Origin: Gemmatimonadales bacterium
GTDB lineage: Bacteria > Gemmatimonadota > Gemmatimonadetes > Gemmatimonadales > GWC2-71-9
Direction of reading: 5' to 3'
NCBI GenBank assembly: GCA_019637315.1
Contig: JAHBVU010000005.1
Span: forward strand, 186,001 to 250,000
DNA length: 64,000 nt
The notes under the pieces were generated by a model, which ran no database searches, was not told the DNA's origin, and worked only from the letters and a program-made list of their open reading frames with translations. The translations under genes and the position numbers were made by a program. Positions 50,901-59,818 of this stretch are shown piece after piece (positions within the stretch are counted from its first letter, which is position 1; every line of letters begins with the position of its first letter).

Positions 50901-53686
50901 ACCAAAGCCGGTACACCGTGGGCGACACCGCCACGGTGCTGTTTGCCTCGCCCTTCACGGATGCAGAGGCGTGGGTCACGGTCGAGCGAGAAGGGGTCAT
51001 CGAACAGCGCCGGATCCGGATTGCCGACGGGGCGACGACGCTGCGCCTGCCCGTGTCCGAGGCCTGGGCGCCTAACGCCTTCGTCTCGATCGTGGTGGCC
51101 CGCGGGCGGAGCGCGGCCCCCGGACCGTTGGACGATCCCGGACGGCCCACGATTCGGGTCGGCTACGCCGAGGTGCGGGTTACCCCGGAGCCGAAGCGGC
51201 TGAACGTGGCGCTCGCCGCCGACAAGCCAGAGTATCGGCCCGGTGATCGTGCGGTCTTTACCGCCTCGGTAACCGATGCGAGTCGCGGTGCCAGGAGCGA
51301 AGTGACGCTGTGGGCGGTCGATGAAGGCGTGCTGTCGCTGACCGGCTTCCGGACGCCCGACCCGATCGACTTGCTCTACCAGCCGCGCGGGCTCGGCCTC
51401 CGGCTGGGCAGCAACCTGACCTCGGTCGCTCCGCAGGTGAAGCAGGGCGACAAGGGCCGCAATCCCGGTGGCGGCGGCGGCGAAGGCGCGGCCGACGTGC
51501 TGCGCTCCCGATTCAAGACCACTGCGTTCTTCCTGGGCTCGGTCGTGACGGGCGAGGACGGCGTCGGCACCGCAACGGTCACCCTGCCCGACAACCTCAC
51601 CACCTTCCGCGTCATGGCGGTTGCTGTCACCGCCGGCGACCGTTTCGGCAGCGGTCAGTCACCTCTGCTGGTGACTCGGCCGCTGCTCGCTCGCCCGTCG
51701 CTGCCGCGCTTCGTGCGCGCCGGCGATCGCTTTACCGCGGGCGTCGTGGTCAATCATCGAGTCGGCGGTACCCCGACCGTCGAGGTCCGGGCCGATGCGA
51801 CCGGGATTCGTCTGTCCGGCCGGAAACAGCAGCGCACCTCGCTGGAAGCAGGGCGCGGGCGGGAGGTGCGCTTCGACTTCCTGGCGTCCGAAGGCGACAG
51901 CGCGGCCTTCCGCTTCGATGTTGCCGGCGCCGGCGATCGCGATGCGGTGCGGCTCGCAATCCCGATCCGCCCTGCCTTCCGGCCGCGCACGGCGGTGGTG
52001 GCCGGGCTGGTCCAGGATACGGCGCAGGTCACACTCGACGTTTCGCCCGACGCCGATCCGGTCCGGTCTCGGGTGACCTTGAGTCTCGGCTCCTCGCCTC
52101 TGGCGCTGCTGCGTGGCTACGCCGATGACCTGCGTGCTTATCCCTATCTCTGCACCGAGCAGATGAGTGCGGTTGCGCTCCCGATGATTGCGCTCTACCG
52201 GGCCCGCACGGCAGCCGGGGCGGAGGCCGGTGACACGGTTCGGTTGCGGAGCGAGGCCGGTCGGGCGCTCGACCTGATCATGCGCAGACAGCGGAGCGAT
52301 GGCGGTATCGGTCTCTGGAGCGCCACGGACTGGACCTCCCCGTGGATGACCGCCAATGCCGGTGAGGTGTTGCTGGAGGCCCGCGCGGCAGGGTTTGCCG
52401 TTCCGGACACCGTCGTCGCGGCGATGGTGGGTTACCTCACGGCCGCGCTCGAGCGGCAGGAGAACATGGCCCTGACCGTGGGCCTTCGCGACACCGAGGT
52501 GCATGCCAACCTGACGGAGCGGGTTGCCATTGCCGACTTCCTGAGCCGGGCCGGCAAGCGCAACCAGCCGCTCGAGAACGAGTTGACTCGGCGTCTCGGT
52601 CAGCTCCCGGCGGACGATCGGCTGCGCTTTGCTTTGACGCTTGCCCGGGCCGGCGATGAGCGAATGGCGCGTCGCATCGTCGAGCCGTTCTGGGCGCTTG
52701 CGGTGGTCGAAGGGCGGACGGTGAGCCTGCCGGACTCGCTCCAAAGCCGCTTCTACCTTCCTTCCGCGGTTCGGATGCCTGCGTATCTGCTGCTGTCGAC
52801 CATGGCTGTCGAACCTGGCCATCCGCTGGTGACGCCGTTGCTCGAAACCGTGGTTGGTCGTGGGCGTCGTCGCGATCCCGACCAGTGGTGGAACACCCAG
52901 GATCACGCCATGGCGGTGCGCGCCGTCGACGCCTGGCAGCGCCGGTTCCCGGCGGTGAATCGTCGTCCGCTCGAAGTCCGGAGTGGCGGTCGAACCGTCT
53001 TTGCCACGGCGGGAGCGCAAGTCACCGGCGATTCGGTCCGCAGCTTGCGAGACCTGCTCCGAGGCCGGAGGCCCGGACCGCTGCCGCTCGAGGTCGCGGC
53101 CCGCGGCGCCGGCGACCCCGGCTTCTTCTATCTCACGCTGACCGAGACGCCCCGGGTTGCACCCGTCAACCCGGAGGACCGCGGTATCCGGGTCGAGCGC
53201 TGGTACGAGGACTACCGAACCGGTAAGCCGGTCACCTCGATTGCAGAAGGAGAACTGGTCCGGGTTCGCCTCCGCGTGACGGTGCCCAGTGAGCGGTCAT
53301 TCGTCGTGCTCGACGATCCCTTGCCGGCCGGGCTCGAGGCAATCGATCTGAGCCTTCGTACCGTGGGTGGTATCGGCGGGCCTGGGCAGCTCGAGCCGGT
53401 GGACCAGACGGGCCAGGAAGGGGAGGGTGCCGCGCCGCGCTGGAGCTTCGGATCCTGGGACAGCGGCTGGTGGTCGCCGTTCGACCATCGCGAGCTGCGC
53501 GACGATCGGGTGGTCTACGCTGCACGCCTGCTTTGGGGCGGCAGCTACACCGCGAGCTACCTGGCCCGCGCCACCACGCCAGGCACCTTCACCCGGCCCC
53601 AGGCTCACGCCGAGGAGATGTACAACCCGGCGGTCTTTGGCCGGAGCGATGGTGGCACCTTCACGGTGACCGCGCGAGCCCCGTGA
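47957..53686 (+). CDS. Bacterial alpha-2-macroglobulin (YfhM-like) protease trap
   Basis: 1909 residues. A short N-terminal signal (MPPIRTAILLVAAALAAD), no lipobox, then Ig-like MG domains, an MG2 domain (ADRALVGVNQYDANLSPW.. GIYRPGD), a bait-like stretch and the A2M complement-like domains. The thioester motif CTEQ is intact at Cys1399 (YPYLCTEQMS). Bacterial A2Ms trap host or competitor proteases in the periplasm and are usually paired with PBP1C, as here: the next gene overlaps by four bases (GTGA). Absence of a lipidation Cys is unusual for this family, where E. coli YfhM is a lipoprotein. Confidence 0.93.
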   Translation: MPPIRTAILLVAAALAADQPPALRVIRTTPGPEASPTSVVTITFDRPVAGSLDATVEARSLVTIVPALPGTVEWRDPVTIRLRPDRPLNPGTSYQVTVSQDFTALDGSRLAAPHRFAFRVNGPAVLAGLPVSAGDAPQFVTPETRFSLVLSSTAPTELVTRLVYLELGQGCGRTGTVRFRAASERPVPADAPWQIREAGGWDRDRSADSLRRIVDLAPVDPLPLACRAALVTPTTIDAEAPGAFRRWPFRTYGPFRLVESACSGGEFCPAGPIRLVFSTPVRGADLLRHVSVLPKVTFTVGDTSDVRDRWILSADLRPRTGYLVQVDPALTDAFGQKLQGNPRQTVVTTGFEPSVSYLNGRLTIERNGLRTLPITHVNVDTVEVISAAVPESLEAKLLSQSWYAWGEDWTALAKRATRRRLAVRSERDRHGVYGVAFPAPDAGVAGTPTLYAVKISSPRLPRPRREGERASAEEYQPIALIQVTDLGIHAKIGREEGAVWVTGVSDGKPRAGAAIRVRDRRRNLLAEGVTDQTGLFRFAPMRRPAVAADSADEYRYEDFEGYVEARLGADRALVGVNQYDANLSPWQFNVSGAWGRDRYPMAGALFTERGIYRPGDSVFAKAIVRTGALGALEVPRQTDSVRLVFEDRDGGTLLERVVAPSAFGTASPAIRLPDAAPLGQYAVTASLRREGQWQEIARAAYRVAEYRAPEFLVDVTADTAARQNAERLPATVSARYLFGAPMARAKVTWSVRQRSIEPWDLTVPNTEGYYVAARGWWWEEWSGRTASSVSESRSDSLDAAGQLRITAPLELANPALPARVSVEAVVTDVNRQTVYGGASVVVHPTAFYIAAKPAGSYFWPAGSPQAVEVLAVRPDGRRVADVPVTGLLIRREWHQVRRENNGYAELVGEWVQDTVDRCQLRTGAAPTSCRFTPKQAGSYIVAFAARDPGGREVATSFYRWVTGPGWVPWADESQFKMDVVPDQSRYTVGDTATVLFASPFTDAEAWVTVEREGVIEQRRIRIADGATTLRLPVSEAWAPNAFVSIVVARGRSAAPGPLDDPGRPTIRVGYAEVRVTPEPKRLNVALAADKPEYRPGDRAVFTASVTDASRGARSEVTLWAVDEGVLSLTGFRTPDPIDLLYQPRGLGLRLGSNLTSVAPQVKQGDKGRNPGGGGGEGAADVLRSRFKTTAFFLGSVVTGEDGVGTATVTLPDNLTTFRVMAVAVTAGDRFGSGQSPLLVTRPLLARPSLPRFVRAGDRFTAGVVVNHRVGGTPTVEVRADATGIRLSGRKQQRTSLEAGRGREVRFDFLASEGDSAAFRFDVAGAGDRDAVRLAIPIRPAFRPRTAVVAGLVQDTAQVTLDVSPDADPVRSRVTLSLGSSPLALLRGYADDLRAYPYLCTEQMSAVALPMIALYRARTAAGAEAGDTVRLRSEAGRALDLIMRRQRSDGGIGLWSATDWTSPWMTANAGEVLLEARAAGFAVPDTVVAAMVGYLTAALERQENMALTVGLRDTEVHANLTERVAIADFLSRAGKRNQPLENELTRRLGQLPADDRLRFALTLARAGDERMARRIVEPFWALAVVEGRTVSLPDSLQSRFYLPSAVRMPAYLLLSTMAVEPGHPLVTPLLETVVGRGRRRDPDQWWNTQDHAMAVRAVDAWQRRFPAVNRRPLEVRSGGRTVFATAGAQVTGDSVRSLRDLLRGRRPGPLPLEVAARGAGDPGFFYLTLTETPRVAPVNPEDRGIRVERWYEDYRTGKPVTSIAEGELVRVRLRVTVPSERSFVVLDDPLPAGLEAIDLSLRTVGGIGGPGQLEPVDQTGQEGEGAAPRWSFGSWDSGWWSPFDHRELRDDRVVYAARLLWGGSYTASYLARATTPGTFTRPQAHAEEMYNPAVFGRSDGGTFTVTARAP

Positions 53687-55944
53687 GCTACCCGCGGCGG
53701 TTTCGGCCTCGGCGGTTGCTGCGCCTGGCTCGATGGTCAGGCCTGGCTGCGCTCGCGCTTGGCGCCTGGATTCACTGGCCGGTCGATCGGGCCCGGCTCG
53801 CGCCTCCGGTCGGGGATGAGATCGTCCTGCTGGCCCGTGACGGGTCGCCGCTTCGGGCGACCCGGGCCGATGACGGCAGTCGGCGCCGCTGGCTGCCGCT
53901 CGCGGAGATCGACCCGGATCTGTTGGTGGCCTTCGTTGCCGCTGAGGACCGGCGCTTCTATGAGCATCACGGCGTTGATCCCGCCGCGCTGCTGCGCGCG
54001 ACCCGACAGAACCTGGCCGCTCGGCGCGTCGTATCCGGTGCGTCGACCGTTACCATGCAGCTGGCCCGTTTGGTGACCGGGTCGTCTCGCAGCTGGAGCG
54101 GCAAGGTGTCGCAGGGCCTTTGGGCGCTCAGGCTCGATCGCCAGCTGACGAAGCAGGAGATCCTCGAGCAGTATCTCAACCGGGTTCCGCTGGGCCAGGG
54201 CGCTGTCGGCGTCGATGCGGCCGCGCGGCTCTACTTCGGGATGCCCGCGAGCGACGTGAGCCTGGCCCAGGCTGCGATGCTTGCGGGGTTGGCACACGCT
54301 CCGAGCCGCGACAATCCGCTTGTCTCGCTGCCCCGTGCGGAGGCGCGACGCAACCGGGTGCTCGATCGGCTCGAGTCGAATCGTCTGGCCCTCCCGGGCG
54401 ATCTGGCCCGAGCGCGGCTCGAACCTGCCCACGGTGCTGGGAGTACGCCGCGCTTTCTGGCACCCCACTTTACCAGCTGGCTGCTCCGTCGGGCCGACAC
54501 ATTGCGGTCGCTGGGCACCGTGCGGACCTCGCTCGACCCGATGCTCGAGCAGGCCGTCGAAGCGGAGGTTCGCCACACCGTAGCCCAAATGCGGAGCTAT
54601 GGAGCTGAGCATGCGGCCGCCGTCGTGCTCGAGAACCGGACCGGCGAGATCCTGGCCTGGGTTGGGTCGCCCGACTTCTTTGCGGCCGAGGCTGGGCAGG
54701 TCGACATGGTGGTCTCCGCTCGGCAGCCGGGGTCGACACTGAAGCCATTTCTCTATGGTCTGGCCTTGGATCAGGGGTACACCGCAGCCAGTATCCTCGC
54801 CGACGTTTCGACGGTGTATCCAACGGCAAACGGACCCTATGCGCCGCGCAACTACGACCGCCGCTACCGTGGCCCGGTCCGTTTCCGAGAGGCACTGGCG
54901 TCGAGTTACAACGTGCCGACGGTAGGGCTTGCCTCCGCTGTGGGCGTGGCGCCCTTGCTGGCGACCCTCCACCGTGCGGGTTTTGCCAGCCTGACCAGGC
55001 GTCCCGACCACTATGGTCTGGGTCTGGCGTTAGGCAATGGCGATGTCACTCTGCTCGAACTGGCGAATGCCTATCGCGCGCTCGCCAACGGCGGGGTCTG
55101 GCGCCCGGTCGGCTGGCGGGCAACCGACGGCGGCCCCGCGCAAGGTGAGGCGGTCCGAGTCATCAGTACCGAAGCGGCCGTGCAGATCCTCGATATCCTG
55201 GCGGATCCGATCGCGCGGCTGCCGGGTTTCGGGCCCTCGACACCGCTCGAGTTTCCCTTTCCCGCAGCGGCCAAGACGGGCACCAGCCGTCACTTCACCG
55301 ACAACTGGGCGGTGGCGACCACGGCGGGCTTCACCGTTGCAGTGTGGGTCGGCAACTTCAGCGGGCGTCCGCTGCAGGGTGCCAGCGGCATTACCGGTGC
55401 GGGCCCCCTGCTTCAGCGGGCAGTCACTGCCGTCGCCGCGCGTTACGCACCTGGCGTACTCCCGACCCCGGCTGATCTTGGGCTCATCCCTGTCGAGGTC
55501 TGCCGACTCTCGGGTGGACGTGCGGGCAACGGGTGCCCGGCGCTGACGGAATGGTTCGTGGCGGGGCGGGAACCGTTACCCGACACCTGGTACACCGATG
55601 CGGGGGTTCGACTCCCGCCCGAGTATGTCGAGTGGGCCAGTCGGAGCCTGGCCGGGAATGCGGTGGTGGCGGCTGGTATCGTCCGGGTCAGCACCGACTC
55701 GGCGGTCGCGGGCTTCCGGATTACCTCTCCCCGCCATGGCGACCGGTATCGCTTCGTGCCGGGTGTCGACACGGCCTATGCCACCGTCGGTCTTCGCGCA
55801 GCAGGCGGTTCGGTTCCGATCCGGTGGTATGTCGACGGCGTCGAGACGAAGGCCAGTCGGTTGCCGCTGACCGTGGGCACCCACCGGATTCGCGCCGTCT
55901 CAGGCTCCGAAACCGACCAGGTCGTCATCGACGTGGTGCAATGA
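53683..55944 (+). CDS. pbpC: Penicillin-binding protein 1C
   Basis: 753 residues from GTG 53683. Membrane helix at about 11-31, then the GT51 glycosyltransferase with catalytic Glu88 (AAEDRRFYEHHG) and GASTVTMQLARL. The transpeptidase has all three motifs: Ser351-TLK, SYN at 408-410 and KTGTS starting at Lys531. A C-terminal BiPBP_C domain follows (about 670-753). It polymerises and links peptidoglycan, likely in repair after attack by proteases trapped by its A2M partner. Translationally coupled to that gene. Confidence 0.95.
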   Translation: MSYPRRFRPRRLLRLARWSGLAALALGAWIHWPVDRARLAPPVGDEIVLLARDGSPLRATRADDGSRRRWLPLAEIDPDLLVAFVAAEDRRFYEHHGVDPAALLRATRQNLAARRVVSGASTVTMQLARLVTGSSRSWSGKVSQGLWALRLDRQLTKQEILEQYLNRVPLGQGAVGVDAAARLYFGMPASDVSLAQAAMLAGLAHAPSRDNPLVSLPRAEARRNRVLDRLESNRLALPGDLARARLEPAHGAGSTPRFLAPHFTSWLLRRADTLRSLGTVRTSLDPMLEQAVEAEVRHTVAQMRSYGAEHAAAVVLENRTGEILAWVGSPDFFAAEAGQVDMVVSARQPGSTLKPFLYGLALDQGYTAASILADVSTVYPTANGPYAPRNYDRRYRGPVRFREALASSYNVPTVGLASAVGVAPLLATLHRAGFASLTRRPDHYGLGLALGNGDVTLLELANAYRALANGGVWRPVGWRATDGGPAQGEAVRVISTEAAVQILDILADPIARLPGFGPSTPLEFPFPAAAKTGTSRHFTDNWAVATTAGFTVAVWVGNFSGRPLQGASGITGAGPLLQRAVTAVAARYAPGVLPTPADLGLIPVEVCRLSGGRAGNGCPALTEWFVAGREPLPDTWYTDAGVRLPPEYVEWASRSLAGNAVVAAGIVRVSTDSAVAGFRITSPRHGDRYRFVPGVDTAYATVGLRAAGGSVPIRWYVDGVETKASRLPLTVGTHRIRAVSGSETDQVVIDVVQ

Positions 55945-56022
55945 CGTTGGATCCGGGCCTTCCATCCGATCGTCGCTGTCCGATAGTTTGAGACTCCTAC
56001 TGTCAACCCGAGGCGTTACGCC

Positions 56023-57783
56023 ATGAGGCATCGTTTGCATCGTCCCTTGGTCGTTGCTGGAATCCTGTTTGCGGTCGCCACGGCGTCGATGGCGACGGCT
56101 CCGGCGTTTGCGCAGCAGGGTCCGCGCACCTGGCAGGAGGAGCAGGGGTTCAAGGCCGGCCCGACACCCTTCGAGCCGCTGATGCGGTTCTGGTACGAGC
56201 TCGACCGGGTCAGCGATCGGGTCAGCGTGCGCCACCTCACCCGGACCCTCCTCGGTCGAGAGTTCACGCTCGTCACGGTCTCGAAGGAGCCGATCGCATC
56301 TCCCCAGGATGCGCTTCGCTCCGGCAAGACCATCGTCCTGATTGCCAATGCCGTCCACGGCAACGAGCCGGCGGGCAAGGAGGCTTCGCAGCTGGTGGCG
56401 CGTGACCTCGTCGCAGGCGACCTGCATCACCTGCTCGACAGCGTGATCGTTCTGTTCGTTCCCCTCATCAATCCGGATGGTGGCGAGGTACGCCGCCGGA
56501 CCAATGAGGAAGGGTTCGACATGAACCGCGACTATCTCAAGCTCGAGTCGCAGGAGATCTATGCGCTGGTGACTCAGGTGATGAACGAGTGGACGCCCGA
56601 TATCCACATCGACACTCATCACGGCGGCGCGGCACCCTACACGCTGACCTGGCAGGGCACCCTCAACCCGGCGGCCGACTCGGCGCTGCGGGCCTATCCC
56701 TACACAACCATCTTTCCCGAGATGCGAAAGGCGCTGCAGCTCGAGGGTTACGACGGCTTCGACTATTCGGGGCCGCAGACGCGTGACGGCGTTCGTGGCT
56801 GGGGCTCGACGTCGGTCGAGGCGCGGAAACATCACGTCTATACCGGATTGGTCAACTCGATCGGCATGCTGTTCGAGACGCCGTCCAGTACGCACCGGGT
56901 CCGCAACGGTGTTGTCGAAGTGGTTCCCGTTGAGGAACGCTACTTCCATCAGGTGCGGGGCCAGGTCATCGGGATGCGGACGGTCCTGGCCCACGCGGCC
57001 CGGCATCGGAGCACCGTTCGTTCCCTGACCTCCGCAGCACGAACCCGGGCGGTTCTGGCAGGCGTTTCGCCAACGCCTCGAGATCAGGTGGTCGTCGGGT
57101 ATGAGTTGGTGTCCCGCGGGTCTGAATCCGTCTGGATGCCGGGCGAGCGGGGCGCGGACAGTCTGCCGACCTATCGGCAGGAGACGGTGCCGGTCTGGTT
57201 GCGATACAGCGTGACGCGAACGGTGGCGCGCCCGCGCGGGTATGTGCTGCCGGCATCGATTGCCAAAGTGGTTCCCCTGCTCCTGGATCATGGCATTCAG
57301 GTGCACCGCTTCTCGGCGCCCGCCAGTCTCGAGCTCGAAGTGTACGATGCCACCGGGATCCGTCGAGGCCCCTACTTCCAGGGACACTACCTGCGGGAAG
57401 TGGCCGGGGTCGAAAAAAAGGTCGAGCGAGTTGAGGTGCCGGTCGGCTGGTACTATGTCAGCACGGCGCAGGCCAAGGGCCGCCTGATTACCTATCTGCT
57501 CGAGCCGGAAACAGATGACAACCTGATTACCTGGGGCTACACGGACAACGTTCTGCGGGTAACCCCCACCTCGCGCGAGGAAGCGCTCCGGGAACTGCTG
57601 GGCGACGTCGATGCCGGCGCGCTCACTGCGGCGCAACGGACTCAGCTCGAGCGCCGTGCCGACGAGCTGCTCTCGCAGCGGCAGCGGATCCCGATGATGC
57701 GGGTGGTGACCGAACAGCCGAAGTCGTTGCTCGAAGTGACTCGCTACGGAGCAGCCGACCGGACGCGATACTGGCAGCCCTAG
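56023..57783 (+). CDS. M14 zinc carboxypeptidase, secreted
   Basis: 586 residues, signal peptide to about residue 30 (APAFA). Zinc site HGNE (His112, Glu115) and a His in DIHIDTHHGG (near 199); substrate-binding NPDGGEVRRR.. DMNRDY. The catalytic Glu is likely in SIGMLFETPS. About 250 extra C-terminal residues form beta-rich domains of unknown role. It trims C-terminal residues from peptides outside the cytoplasm. GAGG about nine bases before ATG 56023. Its TAG overlaps the stop of the convergent serine hydrolase (CTAG at 57780-57783). Confidence 0.9.
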   Translation: MRHRLHRPLVVAGILFAVATASMATAPAFAQQGPRTWQEEQGFKAGPTPFEPLMRFWYELDRVSDRVSVRHLTRTLLGREFTLVTVSKEPIASPQDALRSGKTIVLIANAVHGNEPAGKEASQLVARDLVAGDLHHLLDSVIVLFVPLINPDGGEVRRRTNEEGFDMNRDYLKLESQEIYALVTQVMNEWTPDIHIDTHHGGAAPYTLTWQGTLNPAADSALRAYPYTTIFPEMRKALQLEGYDGFDYSGPQTRDGVRGWGSTSVEARKHHVYTGLVNSIGMLFETPSSTHRVRNGVVEVVPVEERYFHQVRGQVIGMRTVLAHAARHRSTVRSLTSAARTRAVLAGVSPTPRDQVVVGYELVSRGSESVWMPGERGADSLPTYRQETVPVWLRYSVTRTVARPRGYVLPASIAKVVPLLLDHGIQVHRFSAPASLELEVYDATGIRRGPYFQGHYLREVAGVEKKVERVEVPVGWYYVSTAQAKGRLITYLLEPETDDNLITWGYTDNVLRVTPTSREEALRELLGDVDAGALTAAQRTQLERRADELLSQRQRIPMMRVVTEQPKSLLEVTRYGAADRTRYWQP

Positions 57784-59060
57784 CGGGTTGAGTGATGCGC
57801 GCCGGCGTCGCTCCGAGCGCCGGCGAGAATCGCCTCGACCACGGCTCGGCGGACCGGGGTTACATCGGGAAAGTTGCCGCGCTGGTTGCGCCCGAGATGC
57901 TGACGATTGGTCAGCAGGACGATGGAAAGATTGTAGGCCGGCACTCCGAGCACATAGGTCCCGGTAAAGCCGGTATGCGCAAAGCTGCCCTCCGGCGCGT
58001 CGTCGGGGGCGTTCCACCCGACCAGATGTCCGAACCGATCCCGAGTGAAAAACAGATCGACTGTCTCACTGCGAAGGTAGCGGCGACCGCCTGACCGGCC
58101 GCGAGCCAGCAGCAGTCGCATCAGGACATCCAGGTCCGCTCCGGTCGCGAACAGGCCGGCATGCCCGGCCACCCCGGCGTGGGCGTACCAGGCATTCCCG
58201 TCGTTCACCTCTCCCTCGAGCGGGTAACTCCGCCAGCCGTTCCACGCCGTCGGGTCCTCCCGATACCGATAGCCAAAGGTCGAATCGTAGACCATCTGAC
58301 GCTCGTAGCCGTTGCCGGTTTCGGTCGTCGCGAACGCGACGTTCCGCCGCTCCGGCCGGAAGCTCGTGCTGCGGAGGCCGAGCGGGCCGTAGAATTCGCG
58401 GTGCAGCAGGCTCGGCAGCGTCTCGCCGGCGACCTGCTCGATGAGATAGCCGAGCAGCATGAATCCCAGGTCGCTGTAGCGACGCTCCGCGCCGACACCC
58501 GTTCCGAGAGGCATCGATCGGATCAGATCGTAGGTCTGGCGAGGCGTCGCGGCGTGATAGTAGAGCGGTTGCCACTGGAGCAGACCGGAGCTGTGGGCCA
58601 GCAGGTGCCGAACCGTGATGCTATCCAGGTGGGGCCCGCGAAAGTCGCGCAGGTAGCGGTGGACGGGTGCATCCAGGTCAACCGTGCCTCGATCGACCAG
58701 CAGCATGACCGCGAGTGTTGTCGCCAGAGCCTTGGTGACGGACGCGACGTCGAACACGGTATGGGTCTGCATCGGCACCGGGGTGACGAGTCGCCGCCCC
58801 ATCGAGTCGGTCAGCCGGGCGTAGCCGTAGGCGCGTTCCGTGATGAGGCGCCCGTCCCTCGACACCACCAGGACGGCCCCGGCCGTGCTCACCCCCATCG
58901 CGGCTGTGAGAACCGAGTCCGCAGCAGCTATCCCCCGGTCGATGCCGCTGGCCGAGGAGGGGGGCGACCCGACTGGTTGCCCGGTGGCACATCCCCAGCC
59001 GGCCGCGATCGCGACCAAGAGGGCTGAGGCCATCCCGGTTGGACGAATGCCGGTTCGCAT
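57780..59060 (-). CDS. Beta-lactamase-fold serine hydrolase, lipoprotein
   Basis: 426 residues from ATG 59060. Lipobox AAGWGC with Cys24. Class C/EstB-like active site: Ser107-VTK110, Tyr195 in RRYSDLG, and HTGFTG in place of the KTG motif. Such proteins act as DD-peptidases, D-aminopeptidases or esterases; substrate unknown. An alternative start at 59075 would add five residues and spoil the signal. No clear ribosome site. Convergent with M14, stop codons interlocked. Confidence 0.88.
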   Translation of the reverse strand: MRTGIRPTGMASALLVAIAAGWGCATGQPVGSPPSSASGIDRGIAAADSVLTAAMGVSTAGAVLVVSRDGRLITERAYGYARLTDSMGRRLVTPVPMQTHTVFDVASVTKALATTLAVMLLVDRGTVDLDAPVHRYLRDFRGPHLDSITVRHLLAHSSGLLQWQPLYYHAATPRQTYDLIRSMPLGTGVGAERRYSDLGFMLLGYLIEQVAGETLPSLLHREFYGPLGLRSTSFRPERRNVAFATTETGNGYERQMVYDSTFGYRYREDPTAWNGWRSYPLEGEVNDGNAWYAHAGVAGHAGLFATGADLDVLMRLLLARGRSGGRRYLRSETVDLFFTRDRFGHLVGWNAPDDAPEGSFAHTGFTGTYVLGVPAYNLSIVLLTNRQHLGRNQRGNFPDVTPVRRAVVEAILAGARSDAGAHHSTR

Positions 59061-59224
59061 GGTGAGGCAAAACATAGGGTGGTGCGTCTCCCACTGCAGC
59101 GACCACGGACAAGAAAGCCGACCGCCTGACTCGGTGTTGAGGGCGAGTTCCAGCCCTTGCGTTCGCCATCAGGAGCGAGAGCTTGATGGGAGCAGCACCT
59201 GTCACCCTGAGGGAGGAATGAACC

Positions 59225-59761
59225 ATGGCCAAGACGGTGTCATCGCAGCGAGTCACCAGCCCGAAGGGCCGGCGCAAGGCGCCGCTTGCTACACCCACCG
59301 ATTTGAGCGAGGCTGCGACCAGAGACATTAGTGGGGCGCTCAATCGGCTGCTGGCCGACATCTTCGCGCTCTACGTGAAGGTCAAGAACTACCACTGGCA
59401 CATGAGCGGGCCATCGTTCCGCGACTATCATGAGCTGCTCGATGAGCACGCCGCGGAGCTGCTCGCGATAATCGACCCGATGGCTGAACGCGTCCGCAAG
59501 CTGGGCGGCGACACGCTCAAATCAGTGGGCCAGATAGCTCGGATGCAGCGGATTCTCGATAACGATGCCGACTATGTCGCACCGCACGAGATGCTCGCTG
59601 AACTGTGCGAGGATAACAGGGCACTGACCGCGCGAATGCGGGAAGCCCACGACATCTGCGACGAGTATGGCGATCTCGCGGGGGCGAGTCTGCTCGAGAA
59701 CTGGATCGATGAGGCAGAGAAGCGCGTCTGGTTCCTGTTCGAGATCACTCGGCGCAGGTGA
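59225..59761 (+). CDS. dps: Dps-like ferritin, DNA protection during starvation
   Basis: 178 residues. A basic N-terminal tail (SSQRVTSPKGRRK) can bind DNA. The ferroxidase ligands are His59 in NYHWHM and the Asp-Glu-His-Ala-Ala-Glu segment near 73-78. Dps forms a 12-mer shell that oxidises and stores iron with peroxide. GGAGG precedes ATG 59225. Isolated gene; the 164-bp gap upstream shows nothing else recognisable. Confidence 0.94.
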   Translation: MAKTVSSQRVTSPKGRRKAPLATPTDLSEAATRDISGALNRLLADIFALYVKVKNYHWHMSGPSFRDYHELLDEHAAELLAIIDPMAERVRKLGGDTLKSVGQIARMQRILDNDADYVAPHEMLAELCEDNRALTARMREAHDICDEYGDLAGASLLENWIDEAEKRVWFLFEITRRR

Positions 59762-59779
59762 AGTCCGTCCGGCCGTGCC

Positions 59780-59811
59780 AGGCTCCGCAGGTTCCCTCAG
59801 CTGCGGAGCCT
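59780..59811. terminator. Bidirectional hairpin between dps and the serine hydrolase
   Basis: An exact 11-bp stem, AGGCTCCGCAG (59780-59790) with 59801-59811, around a 10-base loop. Both flanking genes end here. Confidence 0.7.
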
Positions 59812-59818
59812 CGGCGTG

